Origin: Clostridium beijerinckii HUN142 | Lineage (GTDB): Bacteria > Bacillota > Clostridia > Clostridiales > Clostridiaceae | NCBI RefSeq assembly: GCF_000621745.1 | Contig: NZ_JHXK01000009.1 | Coordinates: 211,051-275,050 of the forward strand | DNA length: 64,000 nt | Reading direction: 5' to 3' | Shown: positions 27,496 through 36,348 of the stretch, in pieces | Position numbering within the stretch: position 1 is the first letter of the stretch | Layout of the letters: each line of letters opens with the position of its first letter | Notes under the pieces: generated by a model | The model's input: only the letters and a program-made list of their open reading frames with translations | Told to the model about the DNA's origin: nothing | The model's database searches: none | Made by a program: the position numbers and the translations under genes

Positions 27496-29211
27496 TTATA
27501 TTTTAAATTTTTGCACCAATTCATCCAAATCTTGCGCTAACTCTGCTTGACTTTGGGTTGAATCTGCGACTTCAGTTACCGCTTTTGTAATTTCACTAAT
27601 ACTAGCTAATACTTCTTCTGAGCTAGCGGCTGAATCCGCAGCTGTAGTTGAAACCCCTTCAAAAGCCTTATTAACTTGTGTTACTGTCTCATTCATATGT
27701 TTGGCAGTATTAAATATATCAGTAGCCATATCGCTTACAAACCTTGCATCTTTTTCATATTGTATACCAGTATCTAATAACAACGTGTAACTTGGCCTCA
27801 CGTTATTTACCATATAGTCTAATATGTCTTGTCCGCTAGAAGATAATTCATCAAAGGCCGCTCTTACTTGAGTAACCATATTTTGAATTTGGGTTACAGC
27901 TTCAGAAGATTGCTCAGCTAATTTTCTAACTTCTTCAGCAACTACAGCAAATCCTTTTCCTTGCTCTCCAGCTCTTGCAGCCTCTATAGCAGCATTTAAT
28001 GCGAGAAGATTAGTTTGTTCAGATATACTGCCAATAGATTCAGCCATTAGTTTAACTTCCTCAACAACCTTGCCAGCTTCAATAGCTTTTATAATATTAA
28101 GTCTTTTTTCTTCATAAATTTCATTATTTTGTTTTATGTTCTCTGTAGCTTTTTCTTTTATTTCAATAGCTCTTTTATTTATATCATTACCAGATTTTTT
28201 AGATTCTTCAGCCTTGCGCTCTAAGTTACTTGTATTCATTGCTATTTCATCCATTGATGCTTGAACTTCTTCTGTAGTAGCACTTAAATCTTGAGCTCCC
28301 TTAGCAATTGTTTCTGTAGCTTGACTAGAAGATTGCATCATTGATGATATTTCTTCGGTAGTGGCTGACAAGTTTCCACTAGTTGAGTTTATCTTTTCTG
28401 CACCGTTAAATATTTGTGATATAAGTTCTTTTATATTTTTATCAGCTTTATTTAGTGCCTTAGAAAGTCTTCCTATTTCATCTTGGCTGTCTAATTCTAT
28501 TTCTTGAGTTAAATCTCCATCACCAATTGCTTCAGCAAAATTTAGAACCTTATTTAATTGTTTAGCTATAACAATTGAGATAAATGTTCCAAGTGCTATA
28601 GCAAGTGCTAATCCTAAAACTATAACAAATATTATTATATATAAAGACGAAGTATATGTATTAGCATCCTGCTTGTATGAATTGGATGCGTTATCATCAT
28701 TCGCTTGAATTAAAGTATCTAATCCCTTAAATAAATTAGCTCTGGATGTAGCTATTTCAGTAAATCTAGTTTTAGATTTTTCAAAGTCTTGTGCATCTGC
28801 CAACTTTATAACATCATTATAGATATTTCTAAATTCACTTAGATTGCTTTTTATATCCTTAAAAGTAGATTTTTGATCTTCAGTTAACAATTTTTTTTCA
28901 TAATCATTAAGTATTGTATCTGTATCTGCAGCATAATCTTGAATTTCCTTTTCTAATCCAGCATTTTGATTTTCCTTATTTCCTTGATTTGATATTTTCA
29001 ATAAATCATATCTTATTTCTAAAGTATCTTGCTTAACTTTATTAATTTTCTCAACGGATAAGAGATTCTGATTATACATATCCTGAGAATTTTTCTTGAG
29101 AGTCTGCATATTTCTTATTCCAACAGCTCCAACTAATACTATAAGCAAAGCTATAATAATAAAAGCTGGTATTAATTTTTTAGACATTTTTAGATTATTA
29201 AACCAATTCAA
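27496..29211 (-). CDS. Methyl-accepting chemotaxis protein (4-helix-bundle sensor)
   Basis: 571 aa. TM1 ~11-31, extracellular 4HB sensor ~32-188 ([20 protein letters not shown]), TM2 ~190-214, HAMP ~215-268 ([20 protein letters not shown]), signalling domain with [20 protein letters not shown] and [19 protein letters not shown]. It shares the C-terminal end SQAELAQ.L..LVQKFKI with the MCP at 24666, and the remnant at 26728 is a third relative. The three are probably products of local duplication. Ligand unknown; no CheR-docking tail. It has AGGAGGAAT before its ATG but no leader dyad like the other large MCP genes here. Confidence 0.93.
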   Translation of the reverse strand: MNWFNNLKMSKKLIPAFIIIALLIVLVGAVGIRNMQTLKKNSQDMYNQNLLSVEKINKVKQDTLEIRYDLLKISNQGNKENQNAGLEKEIQDYAADTDTILNDYEKKLLTEDQKSTFKDIKSNLSEFRNIYNDVIKLADAQDFEKSKTRFTEIATSRANLFKGLDTLIQANDDNASNSYKQDANTYTSSLYIIIFVIVLGLALAIALGTFISIVIAKQLNKVLNFAEAIGDGDLTQEIELDSQDEIGRLSKALNKADKNIKELISQIFNGAEKINSTSGNLSATTEEISSMMQSSSQATETIAKGAQDLSATTEEVQASMDEIAMNTSNLERKAEESKKSGNDINKRAIEIKEKATENIKQNNEIYEEKRLNIIKAIEAGKVVEEVKLMAESIGSISEQTNLLALNAAIEAARAGEQGKGFAVVAEEVRKLAEQSSEAVTQIQNMVTQVRAAFDELSSSGQDILDYMVNNVRPSYTLLLDTGIQYEKDARFVSDMATDIFNTAKHMNETVTQVNKAFEGVSTTAADSAASSEEVLASISEITKAVTEVADSTQSQAELAQDLDELVQKFKI

Positions 29212-29344
29212 TATAATTCCTCCTAAAACTACAATTATATGTAACTAAATATATATACCGTATTTTAACAGAAAAATCAACAATTATCCAATTACTTCAC
29301 TACATTACAACAAAATTAGATTATACTATAATAAAATTTTATTA

Positions 29345-29445
29345 TGTATTCTTCAAAGCTTCTGCTAAACGAAAAATAAACCACCAAAAAAATCTAATCT
29401 TAGATTTTCGTGGTGGTTTATAGTGGAGGTAATGGATATTAACTC
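29345..29445 (+). repeat. Hairpin repeat with degenerate tail, probable terminator of the MOSC operon region
   Basis: Left flank TTCTTCAAAGCTTCTGCTAA, imperfect stem AAACCACC...AATCTA (29378-29395) / TAGATTTTCGTGGTGGTTT (29401-29419), and TATAGTGGAGGTAATGGATA, a diverged version of the tail seen at 44751. It fills the 29212-29555 gap; nothing else was seen there. Confidence 0.6.
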
Positions 29446-29555
29446 CTTGTCCACAAAATTCAAAATAACTATCTCCTTAGGCAAATGAATTTACCTTTAA
29501 ATTTCCTAAATATTATTGCATAAATTCCTTTGCTCTTTTATCTGATGTCTAGCCA

Positions 29556-29987
29556 CTATAAAATTTCTATAGAATCTCCTGATCTAATCACTCCGCCTTG
29601 TATTATTCTTGTGAAGATTCCTTCTGTTGGCATAATGCACGTGCCAACTTGATTTTTTATAGCACAACCTTTATGGCACTCTTTCCCTATTTGCGTCACT
29701 TCTTGAATTGTTTCTCCTATTTTTAGCCTTGTCCCAACTGGCAATTCATGAAGAACAATACCTTCAGTTGTTATATTTTCTGCAAATTTCCCAGCATCTA
29801 AGTCACTTATCCCCATTTTAATCATTTTATCTATGCTTTCTTGAGCTAATAAGCTTACCTGTCTATGCCATTTTCCAGCATGGGCATCATCTTTTAAGCC
29901 ATGCTCTTCTATGAAGATTCCTTCTTTTATAGGGGTTTTTATAACACCTTTTTTTTCACTAATATTTATTGATAATACTTTAGCCAT
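29556..29987 (-). CDS. MOSC-domain protein linked to molybdenum cofactor genes
   Basis: 143 aa, a single MOSC domain (~1-143) with the conserved cysteine region IGKECHKGCAI and FTRIIQGGVIRSGDSIEIL. MOSC domains bind the molybdenum cofactor or carry sulfur to it; stand-alone clostridial forms sit next to moaC/moaA as here. It follows moaC by 8 bp in the same direction. A role in cofactor sulfuration or insertion for the formate dehydrogenase is inferred. GGGAGA precedes the ATG at a long spacing of ~13 bases. Confidence 0.82.
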   Translation of the reverse strand: MAKVLSINISEKKGVIKTPIKEGIFIEEHGLKDDAHAGKWHRQVSLLAQESIDKMIKMGISDLDAGKFAENITTEGIVLHELPVGTRLKIGETIQEVTQIGKECHKGCAIKNQVGTCIMPTEGIFTRIIQGGVIRSGDSIEIL

Positions 29988-29995
29988 AATTTTAT

Positions 29996-30466
29996 TTAAA
30001 TCTCCCTTATATATTCTCCACTTTTTCCACCGGTTTTCTTTATTAATCGGACATTTTCTATTACCATATCCTTATCAACAGCCTTGCACATATCATATAT
30101 AGTAAGGGCTGCAGTTGTTACAGCTGTTAATGCTTCCATTTCAACGCCTGTTTTCCCAACTGTTGAAACTGTTGCTTCAATCTCTATTTCTTCTTCACCT
30201 ATATTAAAATTTATATCAGACCCTGTTATAAAAATATTATGGCACATAGGAATTAAATCCGAGGTTTTTTTCACGCCCATTATTCCGCCAATTTGGGCAA
30301 CTGATAAAACATCACCTTTTTTAATAAGGCCATCTTTTATCAAATCTACAGTTTCCTTTTTCATTTTAATTGATCCTCTTGCAATAGCAACTCTCTTTGT
30401 CTCATCCTTTTCACTCACATTTACCATATGAGCTCTTCCTTTTTCATTAAAATGAGTAAATTCCAT
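29996..30466 (-). CDS. moaC: Cyclic pyranopterin monophosphate synthase
   Basis: 156 aa from the ATG at 30466, chosen over a TTG at 30481 because GGAGG lies 8 bases before it. MoaC motifs: [18 protein letters not shown] (~15-32), [14 protein letters not shown] with catalytic residues, VEMEALTAV and YDMCKAVDK. It converts the 3',8-cyclo-GTP product of MoaA into cyclic pyranopterin monophosphate, the first pterin of molybdenum cofactor. It starts 4 bases after the moaA stop. Confidence 0.95.
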   Translation of the reverse strand: MEFTHFNEKGRAHMVNVSEKDETKRVAIARGSIKMKKETVDLIKDGLIKKGDVLSVAQIGGIMGVKKTSDLIPMCHNIFITGSDINFNIGEEEIEIEATVSTVGKTGVEMEALTAVTTAALTIYDMCKAVDKDMVIENVRLIKKTGGKSGEYIREI

Positions 30467-30470
30467 AAAA

Positions 30471-31427
30471 TCAACCTCCAATTGCTGTCATTTCTCTATT
30501 AATATAATTTCCGTTCTCTAATTCATGTTCTTTGGGCTTGCTTTTAATAGTATCAGTAATTACTGTCTTAATATCTTTACCTTCTCTAAGCAATTTCTTT
30601 AAATCCACTTCAGAGTTTGAGTGAAGACATGACTTTAGTTTTCCATCTGCTGTTAATCTTATTCTATTGCAATTTCCGCAAAACTTACATGATATAGGAT
30701 TAATAAGCCCAACTTTCCCCTTTGCATTTGGAAGTTTATAATATCTTGCTGGAGAAGAAATATCTGCTGATTCTATTTCTATTAATTCTGGCATCTTTTC
30801 TAAAACTGTATCATTAGAAATATATTTATTAGATGACCAATGCTTTAGAGTACCTATTGGCATAAGTTCTATAAATCTTATTTCTATATCCTCATATTTT
30901 GTTAAATTTATAAAGTCTTCTATTTCATTTTCATTAAAGTCCTTTATTAAAACTACATTTAATTTGATTGGAGTGAGCCCACTCTTTTTAGCTGCTTCAA
31001 TACCTTGAAGTACATCTTTGAGTTTGCCTACCTTAGTTATCTGTGAATATTTTTCTTCATTTAAAGTATCTAAGCTTATATTAAGTCTATTAAGACCTGC
31101 GTTTTTTAAATCTTTAGCATAATCCTTTAATAGAATTCCATTGGTAGTCATAGCTAAATCCCTAACTCCGCCTATTTTACCTATACCATCAATTAGCTTT
31201 AAAATATTTTTTCTTACTAAAGGCTCTCCCCCAGTTATCCTAACTTTATCTACACCTAATTCAACAAAGCTTTCAGTAATGGCTTCTATTTCTTCTAAAG
31301 TTAGAATCTCTTTATGCCACATCTTATCTATTCCTTTTTCAGGCATGCAATATTTGCATCTCAAATTACACAAATCTGTGACTGATATTCTCAAGTAATT
31401 TATCTTTCTGCCATACGAATCAAACAT
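30471..31427 (-). CDS. moaA: GTP 3',8-cyclase
   Basis: 318 aa. Radical SAM motif [10 protein letters not shown] (~17-26) for the first [4Fe-4S] cluster; GGEPLVRK for SAM; C-terminal cluster [13 protein letters not shown] plus a third cysteine in LKSCLHS; and the C-terminal double glycine (TAIGG) needed for GTP handling. With MoaC it makes cyclic pyranopterin monophosphate. Its start overlaps the end of mobA by 8 bases. Part of the moaA-moaC-MOSC run in the formate dehydrogenase cluster. Confidence 0.96.
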   Translation of the reverse strand: MFDSYGRKINYLRISVTDLCNLRCKYCMPEKGIDKMWHKEILTLEEIEAITESFVELGVDKVRITGGEPLVRKNILKLIDGIGKIGGVRDLAMTTNGILLKDYAKDLKNAGLNRLNISLDTLNEEKYSQITKVGKLKDVLQGIEAAKKSGLTPIKLNVVLIKDFNENEIEDFINLTKYEDIEIRFIELMPIGTLKHWSSNKYISNDTVLEKMPELIEIESADISSPARYYKLPNAKGKVGLINPISCKFCGNCNRIRLTADGKLKSCLHSNSEVDLKKLLREGKDIKTVITDTIKSKPKEHELENGNYINREMTAIGG

Positions 31428-32046
31428 AATTTTCCTCCTGCTTATTCTTTTTATTATAAGCTTCTAAATCCTCTTTTGAGTTAAGATTCATAAACATATC
31501 AAAAGAATAATCATATTTTTTCAAAACATTTTCTTCAATAAAAATAGGCTCTATAATATCAATTAATCCCGCTATAGATCTTCTATTAAGTGATATAAGT
31601 TTTTCAACTTTAGGCAGTATATCTACGGAATAAAAGGCATTAAAAGGCTCAAACTTACCTTCTCTTTTAGCAACACAAGCATTTGCTTTACTATTTGTAA
31701 GCACTTTCTTAATATACTTAATATACTTTAAGTTTACATTAGGCATATCACAAGCTATAAAGTATACATATTTACTCTTACTTTCTTTAAGCCCACCATA
31801 GATTCCAGATAGAGGACCAATATCTTTTATTTCATCGCTAATTATTCTTATTCCGTCTTCTGCTGTTTTATACTCTTGTGGCTTATTTGTGACAATAATT
31901 ATATCTTCAAATTCTTTACTTAGTTCATGAATTAACTTTTCCATAATTCTCACTTCATTAATTCTTAAAAACTGCTTATCAAAGCCCATTCGTGAACTTT
32001 TTCCACCTGCAAGTATCACTGCTGTTTTAAAAACTTCTACATCCAT
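31420..32046 (-). CDS. mobA: Molybdenum cofactor guanylyltransferase
   Basis: 208 aa. The nucleotide-binding LAGGKSSRMGFDKQFL (~13-28), the acidic metal site in ACDMPN (~98) and the FNAFYS region match MobA. It attaches GMP to Mo-molybdopterin, giving the bis-MGD form used by DMSO-reductase-family enzymes such as the formate dehydrogenase at 37672. No clear ribosome site: its ATG is 4 bases after the stop of the ferredoxin gene, so translation is probably coupled. Confidence 0.92.
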   Translation of the reverse strand: MDVEVFKTAVILAGGKSSRMGFDKQFLRINEVRIMEKLIHELSKEFEDIIIVTNKPQEYKTAEDGIRIISDEIKDIGPLSGIYGGLKESKSKYVYFIACDMPNVNLKYIKYIKKVLTNSKANACVAKREGKFEPFNAFYSVDILPKVEKLISLNRRSIAGLIDIIEPIFIEENVLKKYDYSFDMFMNLNSKEDLEAYNKKNKQEENYV

Positions 32047-32050
32047 ACAC

Positions 32051-32620
32051 TTATAATATATTTAATAAATTAGCTGCAGCATTTTTTCTCTTTTCTGAAA
32101 TGTCTTCATCTATAATTTTAGATTCAACTAATCTTAATGCTTCTGTAGGACATACTTCTACACAGGCAGGACCATTTTCCCTACCTATACATAAATCACA
32201 TTTGTTTGCAACTAATCTTTCTTTATGTTCTAGCTTTCCGTCTTTATCACACATTAAGCCCTTTTGAATAACTTTCTCTCCAGCTTTATGTTCAACTATT
32301 ATATCAATGGCACCAAAAGGACAAACTATTGCGCAAGATTTACAACCTATGCATGTATCTTTATTTATTAACACTACCCCGTCTTTATTTATAATCGAAC
32401 CATTTGGACATGCATTAGCACACGGAGCATTTTCACAATGCCTACATTGAATTGGAGCACTTACATCTGCAGTTTTAATAACTTTTAAGCAAGGATTAAA
32501 ATTAACCTTATCTTTACTTTGTACAAGTATGTTTTCTTCAGAATGTGCAACAACACATGCAGCCTCACAAGTTCTACATCCTATACATCTTTTTGGATTT
32601 GCTATAACAAAATTATTCAT
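32051..32620 (-). CDS. HydN-like four-cluster ferredoxin subunit
   Basis: 189 aa. Four [4Fe-4S] motifs in the HydN/HycB/DmsB pattern: CIGCRTCEAAC with a later cysteine, CRHCENAPCANACP, CIGCKSCAIVCPFGA and CDLCIGRENGPACVEVCP. There is no TM segment or Tat signal, so it is cytoplasmic. Such subunits carry electrons from formate dehydrogenase to a hydrogenase. It lies 0-1 bp after the [FeFe]-hydrogenase gene and is similar to the second HydN-like gene at 34025, so the cluster has two such wires. Confidence 0.88.
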   Translation of the reverse strand: MNNFVIANPKRCIGCRTCEAACVVAHSEENILVQSKDKVNFNPCLKVIKTADVSAPIQCRHCENAPCANACPNGSIINKDGVVLINKDTCIGCKSCAIVCPFGAIDIIVEHKAGEKVIQKGLMCDKDGKLEHKERLVANKCDLCIGRENGPACVEVCPTEALRLVESKIIDEDISEKRKNAAANLLNIL

Positions 32621-34006
32621 TTATATTTCCTCCTTCTTTCTCGAAACAAACTTTGTATGTAGTAGATGATGAGATTTTTCACCAAGAGGTTCTATTAAAA
32701 ACTCTTCATATAATTTTTTTATAAAAGGATTTTCATGAGATTTTCTTATTTCAAGTTCAGAATCATGTTTATAGATACCTTTTTTTCTACTTACCAAGGC
32801 ATTTCTTCTATCTATATCCAAGATAAACTTAGGTTGTCCACCACCACTTACACAACCTTCTGGGCAAGTCATAACTTCAATAAAGTCAAAGTCACACTTT
32901 CCTTCTTTTATATCTTCAAGTATTTGAACTACATTTTTCAAACCTGAAACCACTGCTATCTTTAGTGTTATCTTTGGCAATTTCACTTCTGCAACTCTAA
33001 TGCCTTCACTGCCTCGTACAAAATTAAGTTCTAAATTACGAATAGATTTCTTTGTAAGCATCTCATAGCCGCTTCTAAGTGCAGCTTCCATTACACCACC
33101 AGTTACTCCAAAAATATTGCCAGCTCCAGTATAACTTCCAAGTGGTAAATCGAACTCTTCATCCTTTAAATTTTTAAAATCTATTTCATTATCTCTTATA
33201 AGCTGAGCAAATTCCCTTGTAGTAATAACTATATCTACATCCTTAAAACCACTATCTTGCATTTCTTCTCTATCACATTCAAATTGCTTGCAAGTACATG
33301 GCATTATAGCTACATTATATATCTTCTTAGGATCAACCTTATCTATTTTAGCACCATAAGTTTTAAAAATTGTTCCAGCCATTTGTTGTGGTGATTTACA
33401 GCTTGAAAGATGATTTAAAAGCTCTGGATAGCTTTGTTCCATAAATTTCACCCAGGCAGGACAACAAGAAGTAAACATCGGTAATTTCCCACCTTCTGTT
33501 ACTCTTTTTATAAGTTCGCTGCCTTCTTCCATTATGGTTAAGTCCGCACCAAAGTTAGTATCGTAAATCCTGTTAAAGCCTAATCTTCGCAATGCTGCTG
33601 CCATTTTACCAGCTGTTAAACTACCAGGCTTAAGTCCGAATTCTTCACCTAAAGAAACTCTTACAGCTGGTGCACATTGAACTATAGTAACTAATTCTTC
33701 ATTATGCAAAGCCTCTTTCACCTTAGCTGCATTTCCTTTGTTAAAAGCTGCAAATACTGGCTCCTTTACACTTTCAAGTAATCCTCTATCTCTTCTTTTC
33801 TCTTCTATTAAATGACTGTTTTCTCTATTTTCAAACGCATAAGAATTACATACCTGTATGCATTGTCCACAAGAAACACAAACATCATAATCAATCTCTT
33901 GAGGTTGTCCCACTTTACCTTGTATTGCATTTACAGGACAGACTTCAACACATTGCTGGCACCCAGTACATAACTCTTTATCAATATTTACAAAACCAAT
34001 ATCCAT
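32621..34006 (-). CDS. [FeFe]-hydrogenase catalytic subunit, formate-dehydrogenase linked
   Basis: 461 aa, shorter than the main clostridial hydrogenase (~575) because the [2Fe-2S] and extra clusters at the N-terminus are absent. Two [4Fe-4S] motifs (CTGCQQCVEVCP ~13, CVSCGQCIQVC ~43) precede the H-cluster domain with all three signatures: TSCCPAW (179-185, with the proton-relay cysteine), MPCTCKQFE (235-243) and CPEGCVSGGGQP (381-392). The last has Glu where most have Gly (CPGGC). It would form H2 with electrons from the HydN-like proteins flanking it, or take up H2 in the reverse direction. Cytoplasmic. Confidence 0.9.
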   Translation of the reverse strand: MDIGFVNIDKELCTGCQQCVEVCPVNAIQGKVGQPQEIDYDVCVSCGQCIQVCNSYAFENRENSHLIEEKRRDRGLLESVKEPVFAAFNKGNAAKVKEALHNEELVTIVQCAPAVRVSLGEEFGLKPGSLTAGKMAAALRRLGFNRIYDTNFGADLTIMEEGSELIKRVTEGGKLPMFTSCCPAWVKFMEQSYPELLNHLSSCKSPQQMAGTIFKTYGAKIDKVDPKKIYNVAIMPCTCKQFECDREEMQDSGFKDVDIVITTREFAQLIRDNEIDFKNLKDEEFDLPLGSYTGAGNIFGVTGGVMEAALRSGYEMLTKKSIRNLELNFVRGSEGIRVAEVKLPKITLKIAVVSGLKNVVQILEDIKEGKCDFDFIEVMTCPEGCVSGGGQPKFILDIDRRNALVSRKKGIYKHDSELEIRKSHENPFIKKLYEEFLIEPLGEKSHHLLHTKFVSRKKEEI

Positions 34007-34024
34007 AAATTAAAATCCTCTCTC

Positions 34025-34579
34025 TTATAAGTTTAAATTACTTACTGCTCTTATGTTTCTTATTCTTTTTTCTTCTATGACATCGAATAATTTAAGAGCA
34101 TCTTTAGGACATGCTTTTACACAAGCTGGTTCATCTTGTTCTTTACATAAATCGCATTTATATGCAACCTTTGTTTCTTTCTCTTCTAGCACTTCTTCAA
34201 ATAATTCCTTCTGCACATTTTGCATAACTGGTTTTCCAGCCTTATATTTAGTTCCCATTTCAATAGCTCCAAACGGGCAAGCTACTGCACATGCTTTGCA
34301 ACCTATACAAATTTCTTCATCAATTATTATTGCATTATCTTCATTTTTAATTGCATTTACAGGACAGACCTTTGCGCAAGGTGCATTTTCACAATGTCTA
34401 CATTGAACTGGAACTGTAAAGTCCTTCTCTTTAATAACATGTATTCTAGAAATTATTGGTGTTTGTATATTTCCAACAGTGACTGATTCATTATGAGCCT
34501 TAAAGCAAGCTATTTCACAAGCCTTACACCCAACACACTTATTAGCATCTCCCACAATGAAAGAATTACAACTTTTCAT
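34025..34579 (-). CDS. HydN-like four-cluster ferredoxin subunit (second copy)
   Basis: 184 aa from the ATG at 34579 (GAGGAG before it); a longer open frame reaching 34636 lacks a ribosome site. Four [4Fe-4S] motifs: CVGCKACEIACFKAH, CRHCENAPCAKVCP, CIGCKACAVACPFGA and CDLCKEQDEPACVKACP. Paralogous to the protein at 32051. It heads the run hydN2-hydrogenase-hydN1-mobA-moaA-moaC-MOSC, 18 bp before the hydrogenase. Upstream is a repeat-filled gap, so this run likely has its own promoter. Confidence 0.88.
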   Translation of the reverse strand: MKSCNSFIVGDANKCVGCKACEIACFKAHNESVTVGNIQTPIISRIHVIKEKDFTVPVQCRHCENAPCAKVCPVNAIKNEDNAIIIDEEICIGCKACAVACPFGAIEMGTKYKAGKPVMQNVQKELFEEVLEEKETKVAYKCDLCKEQDEPACVKACPKDALKLFDVIEEKRIRNIRAVSNLNL

Positions 34580-34639
34580 ATTAATTTCACTCCTCTGTAC
34601 ATTCAAGGCACTCCCAAGAAGATAATAGACCACCAAAAC

Positions 34640-35012
34640 GCCGTATGACCTAAAATATCAAACATATTGATCTATTATTCCTGGGGTCTGTACCCAATAC
34701 TTATAGATATCCAAATTTAAACATAGACTTATGTAGTATCTTCCCCAAATCATATATACCCACGACTTAAATTTCACTTATATTTTGAAATATACACATA
34801 CCAGAAAAGGGAGGTACTCTTATGTGTAGTGTTACATTAGAGAACAAGTTGCTGGCATTTCTTCTGTAGAAGTTGTTCCATTTTTGCTTGTCCTGAAGCT
34901 TGTCTTTAGGAGCATGCAGAAATGGTGCAACTTCTACTGTTAGAAATCCTCAACTTATTCTCAGTAACCGAAACAACTGAGTACCTGTCATTTCGGTGAA
35001 TTATTTCATAAT
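34640..35012 (-). repeat. Rearranged copy of the dispersed structured repeat with a 22-bp stem
   Basis: On the minus strand it starts at the fdhD stop (AATTCACCGAAATGACAG). It contains a large hairpin with arms 34866-34887 and 34916-34937 (GTAGAAGTTG..CCATTT.TGC with GCA.AAATGG..CAACTTCTAC). The CACCGAAAT block also starts copies at 18280, 27296 and 41240. The 34640-34840 part is otherwise unremarkable AT-rich sequence. Confidence 0.55.
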
Positions 35013-35792
35013 TCTATATCCATTAGCATATATATTCATTTTGTTGCCTCTTACAAATCCAACTAATGTAATATTTAATCTTTTTGCAAGAGCCACTGAA
35101 AGGCTTGTAGGCGCTGATTTAGATATAATTATTGGTATTTCTAGCTTGGCCGCCTTTAATATCATTTCAAGAGAGACTCTTCCGCTAAGTATAACTGCTT
35201 TATCCTTAAGGAATATGCCTTTCATAAGTGATTCTCCAATAACCTTGTCCAAGGCATTATGTCTAGCTACATCTTCATACACTACAAGCATTTCATTGCT
35301 ATCACATAATGCAACGCAGTGAACTCCTCCTGTGTTCTTAAAGACATCCGAATAATCTAAATTTGTTCTCATAAATTCGAATATCTTTTCAGTGTGCATT
35401 TTAGCATCACTTTCAACAGGTTTGCAGTTTAAGGAATCTAAGAAATTATCAATTCCATCAATTGATTGATCCTTTATACTTTCTAAATCAATTTTCTTAG
35501 AGAAAAAGCTTTCGCGAGCAGCATCTTTATTTTTAGTCTCAACCTCTGCAATTCCTTTTTCTTCATTTAAATTAAAAGATATTATATCTTCACTAGTATT
35601 TATTAAACCTTCTGTTCTTAAAAAGCCAACTGACAATGCTTTTAAGTTTTCTGGGCTACATAAAAGTGTAGCTAATTTTTTTCCATTAAGAAAAATTGTT
35701 AGTGGGTATTCTCTAACTAGAAGTTCATCTACATCTGCTTTAAAAATGCCTTCTTCTATTTTAAAAACTTTACATTCTAATGTTTTTTCCAT
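35001..35792 (-). CDS. fdhD: Formate dehydrogenase sulfurtransferase
   Basis: 263 aa, usual length. FdhD features: YPLTIFLNGKKLATLLCSPE (~30-49), LSVGFLRTEGLI, the FKNTGGVHCVALC block, VYEDVARHNALDKVIG and ILSGRVSLEMILKAA. It hands sulfur to the molybdenum cofactor of formate dehydrogenase. The E. coli enzyme uses a CxxC pair in a flexible loop; here the matching region (FLDSLNCKPVESDAKMHTEK) has a single cysteine. Overlaps mobB by 23 bases. Its stop codon adjoins the repeat at 34640-35012. Confidence 0.92.
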   Translation of the reverse strand: MEKTLECKVFKIEEGIFKADVDELLVREYPLTIFLNGKKLATLLCSPENLKALSVGFLRTEGLINTSEDIISFNLNEEKGIAEVETKNKDAARESFFSKKIDLESIKDQSIDGIDNFLDSLNCKPVESDAKMHTEKIFEFMRTNLDYSDVFKNTGGVHCVALCDSNEMLVVYEDVARHNALDKVIGESLMKGIFLKDKAVILSGRVSLEMILKAAKLEIPIIISKSAPTSLSVALAKRLNITLVGFVRGNKMNIYANGYRIMK

Positions 35793-36348
35793 TATTTATT
35801 TCTCCTTTGCGCACTTTAAAAATAATCTTATCCTCAATAAATTCAGCTATCTTATTCACATCATTGATATCTAATTGATCTATGTTCAAATTTAGCTTTT
35901 CATCAGTAGCTACTGCTAAAAATTTCGTTCTATCCAAACTCTCATTTTCACATAGAAGCTTTTGATCTACTTCTTTTCTATGAACTTCTATTTTAGGGTA
36001 TCCATTATTTTTATATCCCTCTATGATTACCAAATCCATACCTACAAATAGTTCTAGTATTTCTTCAAGATCCTTTTCTTCCTTTAGCTTTTCTATCATA
36101 GCTATTTTTTCTTTTGATGAAATAACCATTTTGTCTGCTCCAGCTTTTACAAACCTATAACTGTCTTTTCCCTCTTTGTCAATTTCAAATTTGTGAGCAT
36201 CATGTTTTAAGACTCCTATGTTATAGTTTTTTTCTTTTAACATAGGTATCAATGCTTCTATGAGCGTTGTCTTCCCTGTTCCAGATTTAGTTGCAACTAT
36301 AGATATTACTTTAAGTTCACTTGATTTATTTAAAGATGAATTTTCCAC
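35770..36348 (-). CDS. mobB: Molybdopterin-guanine dinucleotide biosynthesis adaptor protein
   Basis: 192 aa. P-loop TKSGTGKTTLIEALIP (~16-31), then VLKHDAHKF and the Walker-B-like LVIIEGYKNNGYPK. MobB binds GTP and helps MobA. Overlaps moeA by 23 bases at its start and fdhD by 23 at its end, so moeA-mobB-fdhD are one transcript. Confidence 0.9.
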   Translation of the reverse strand: MENSSLNKSSELKVISIVATKSGTGKTTLIEALIPMLKEKNYNIGVLKHDAHKFEIDKEGKDSYRFVKAGADKMVISSKEKIAMIEKLKEEKDLEEILELFVGMDLVIIEGYKNNGYPKIEVHRKEVDQKLLCENESLDRTKFLAVATDEKLNLNIDQLDINDVNKIAEFIEDKIIFKVRKGEINNGKNIRM

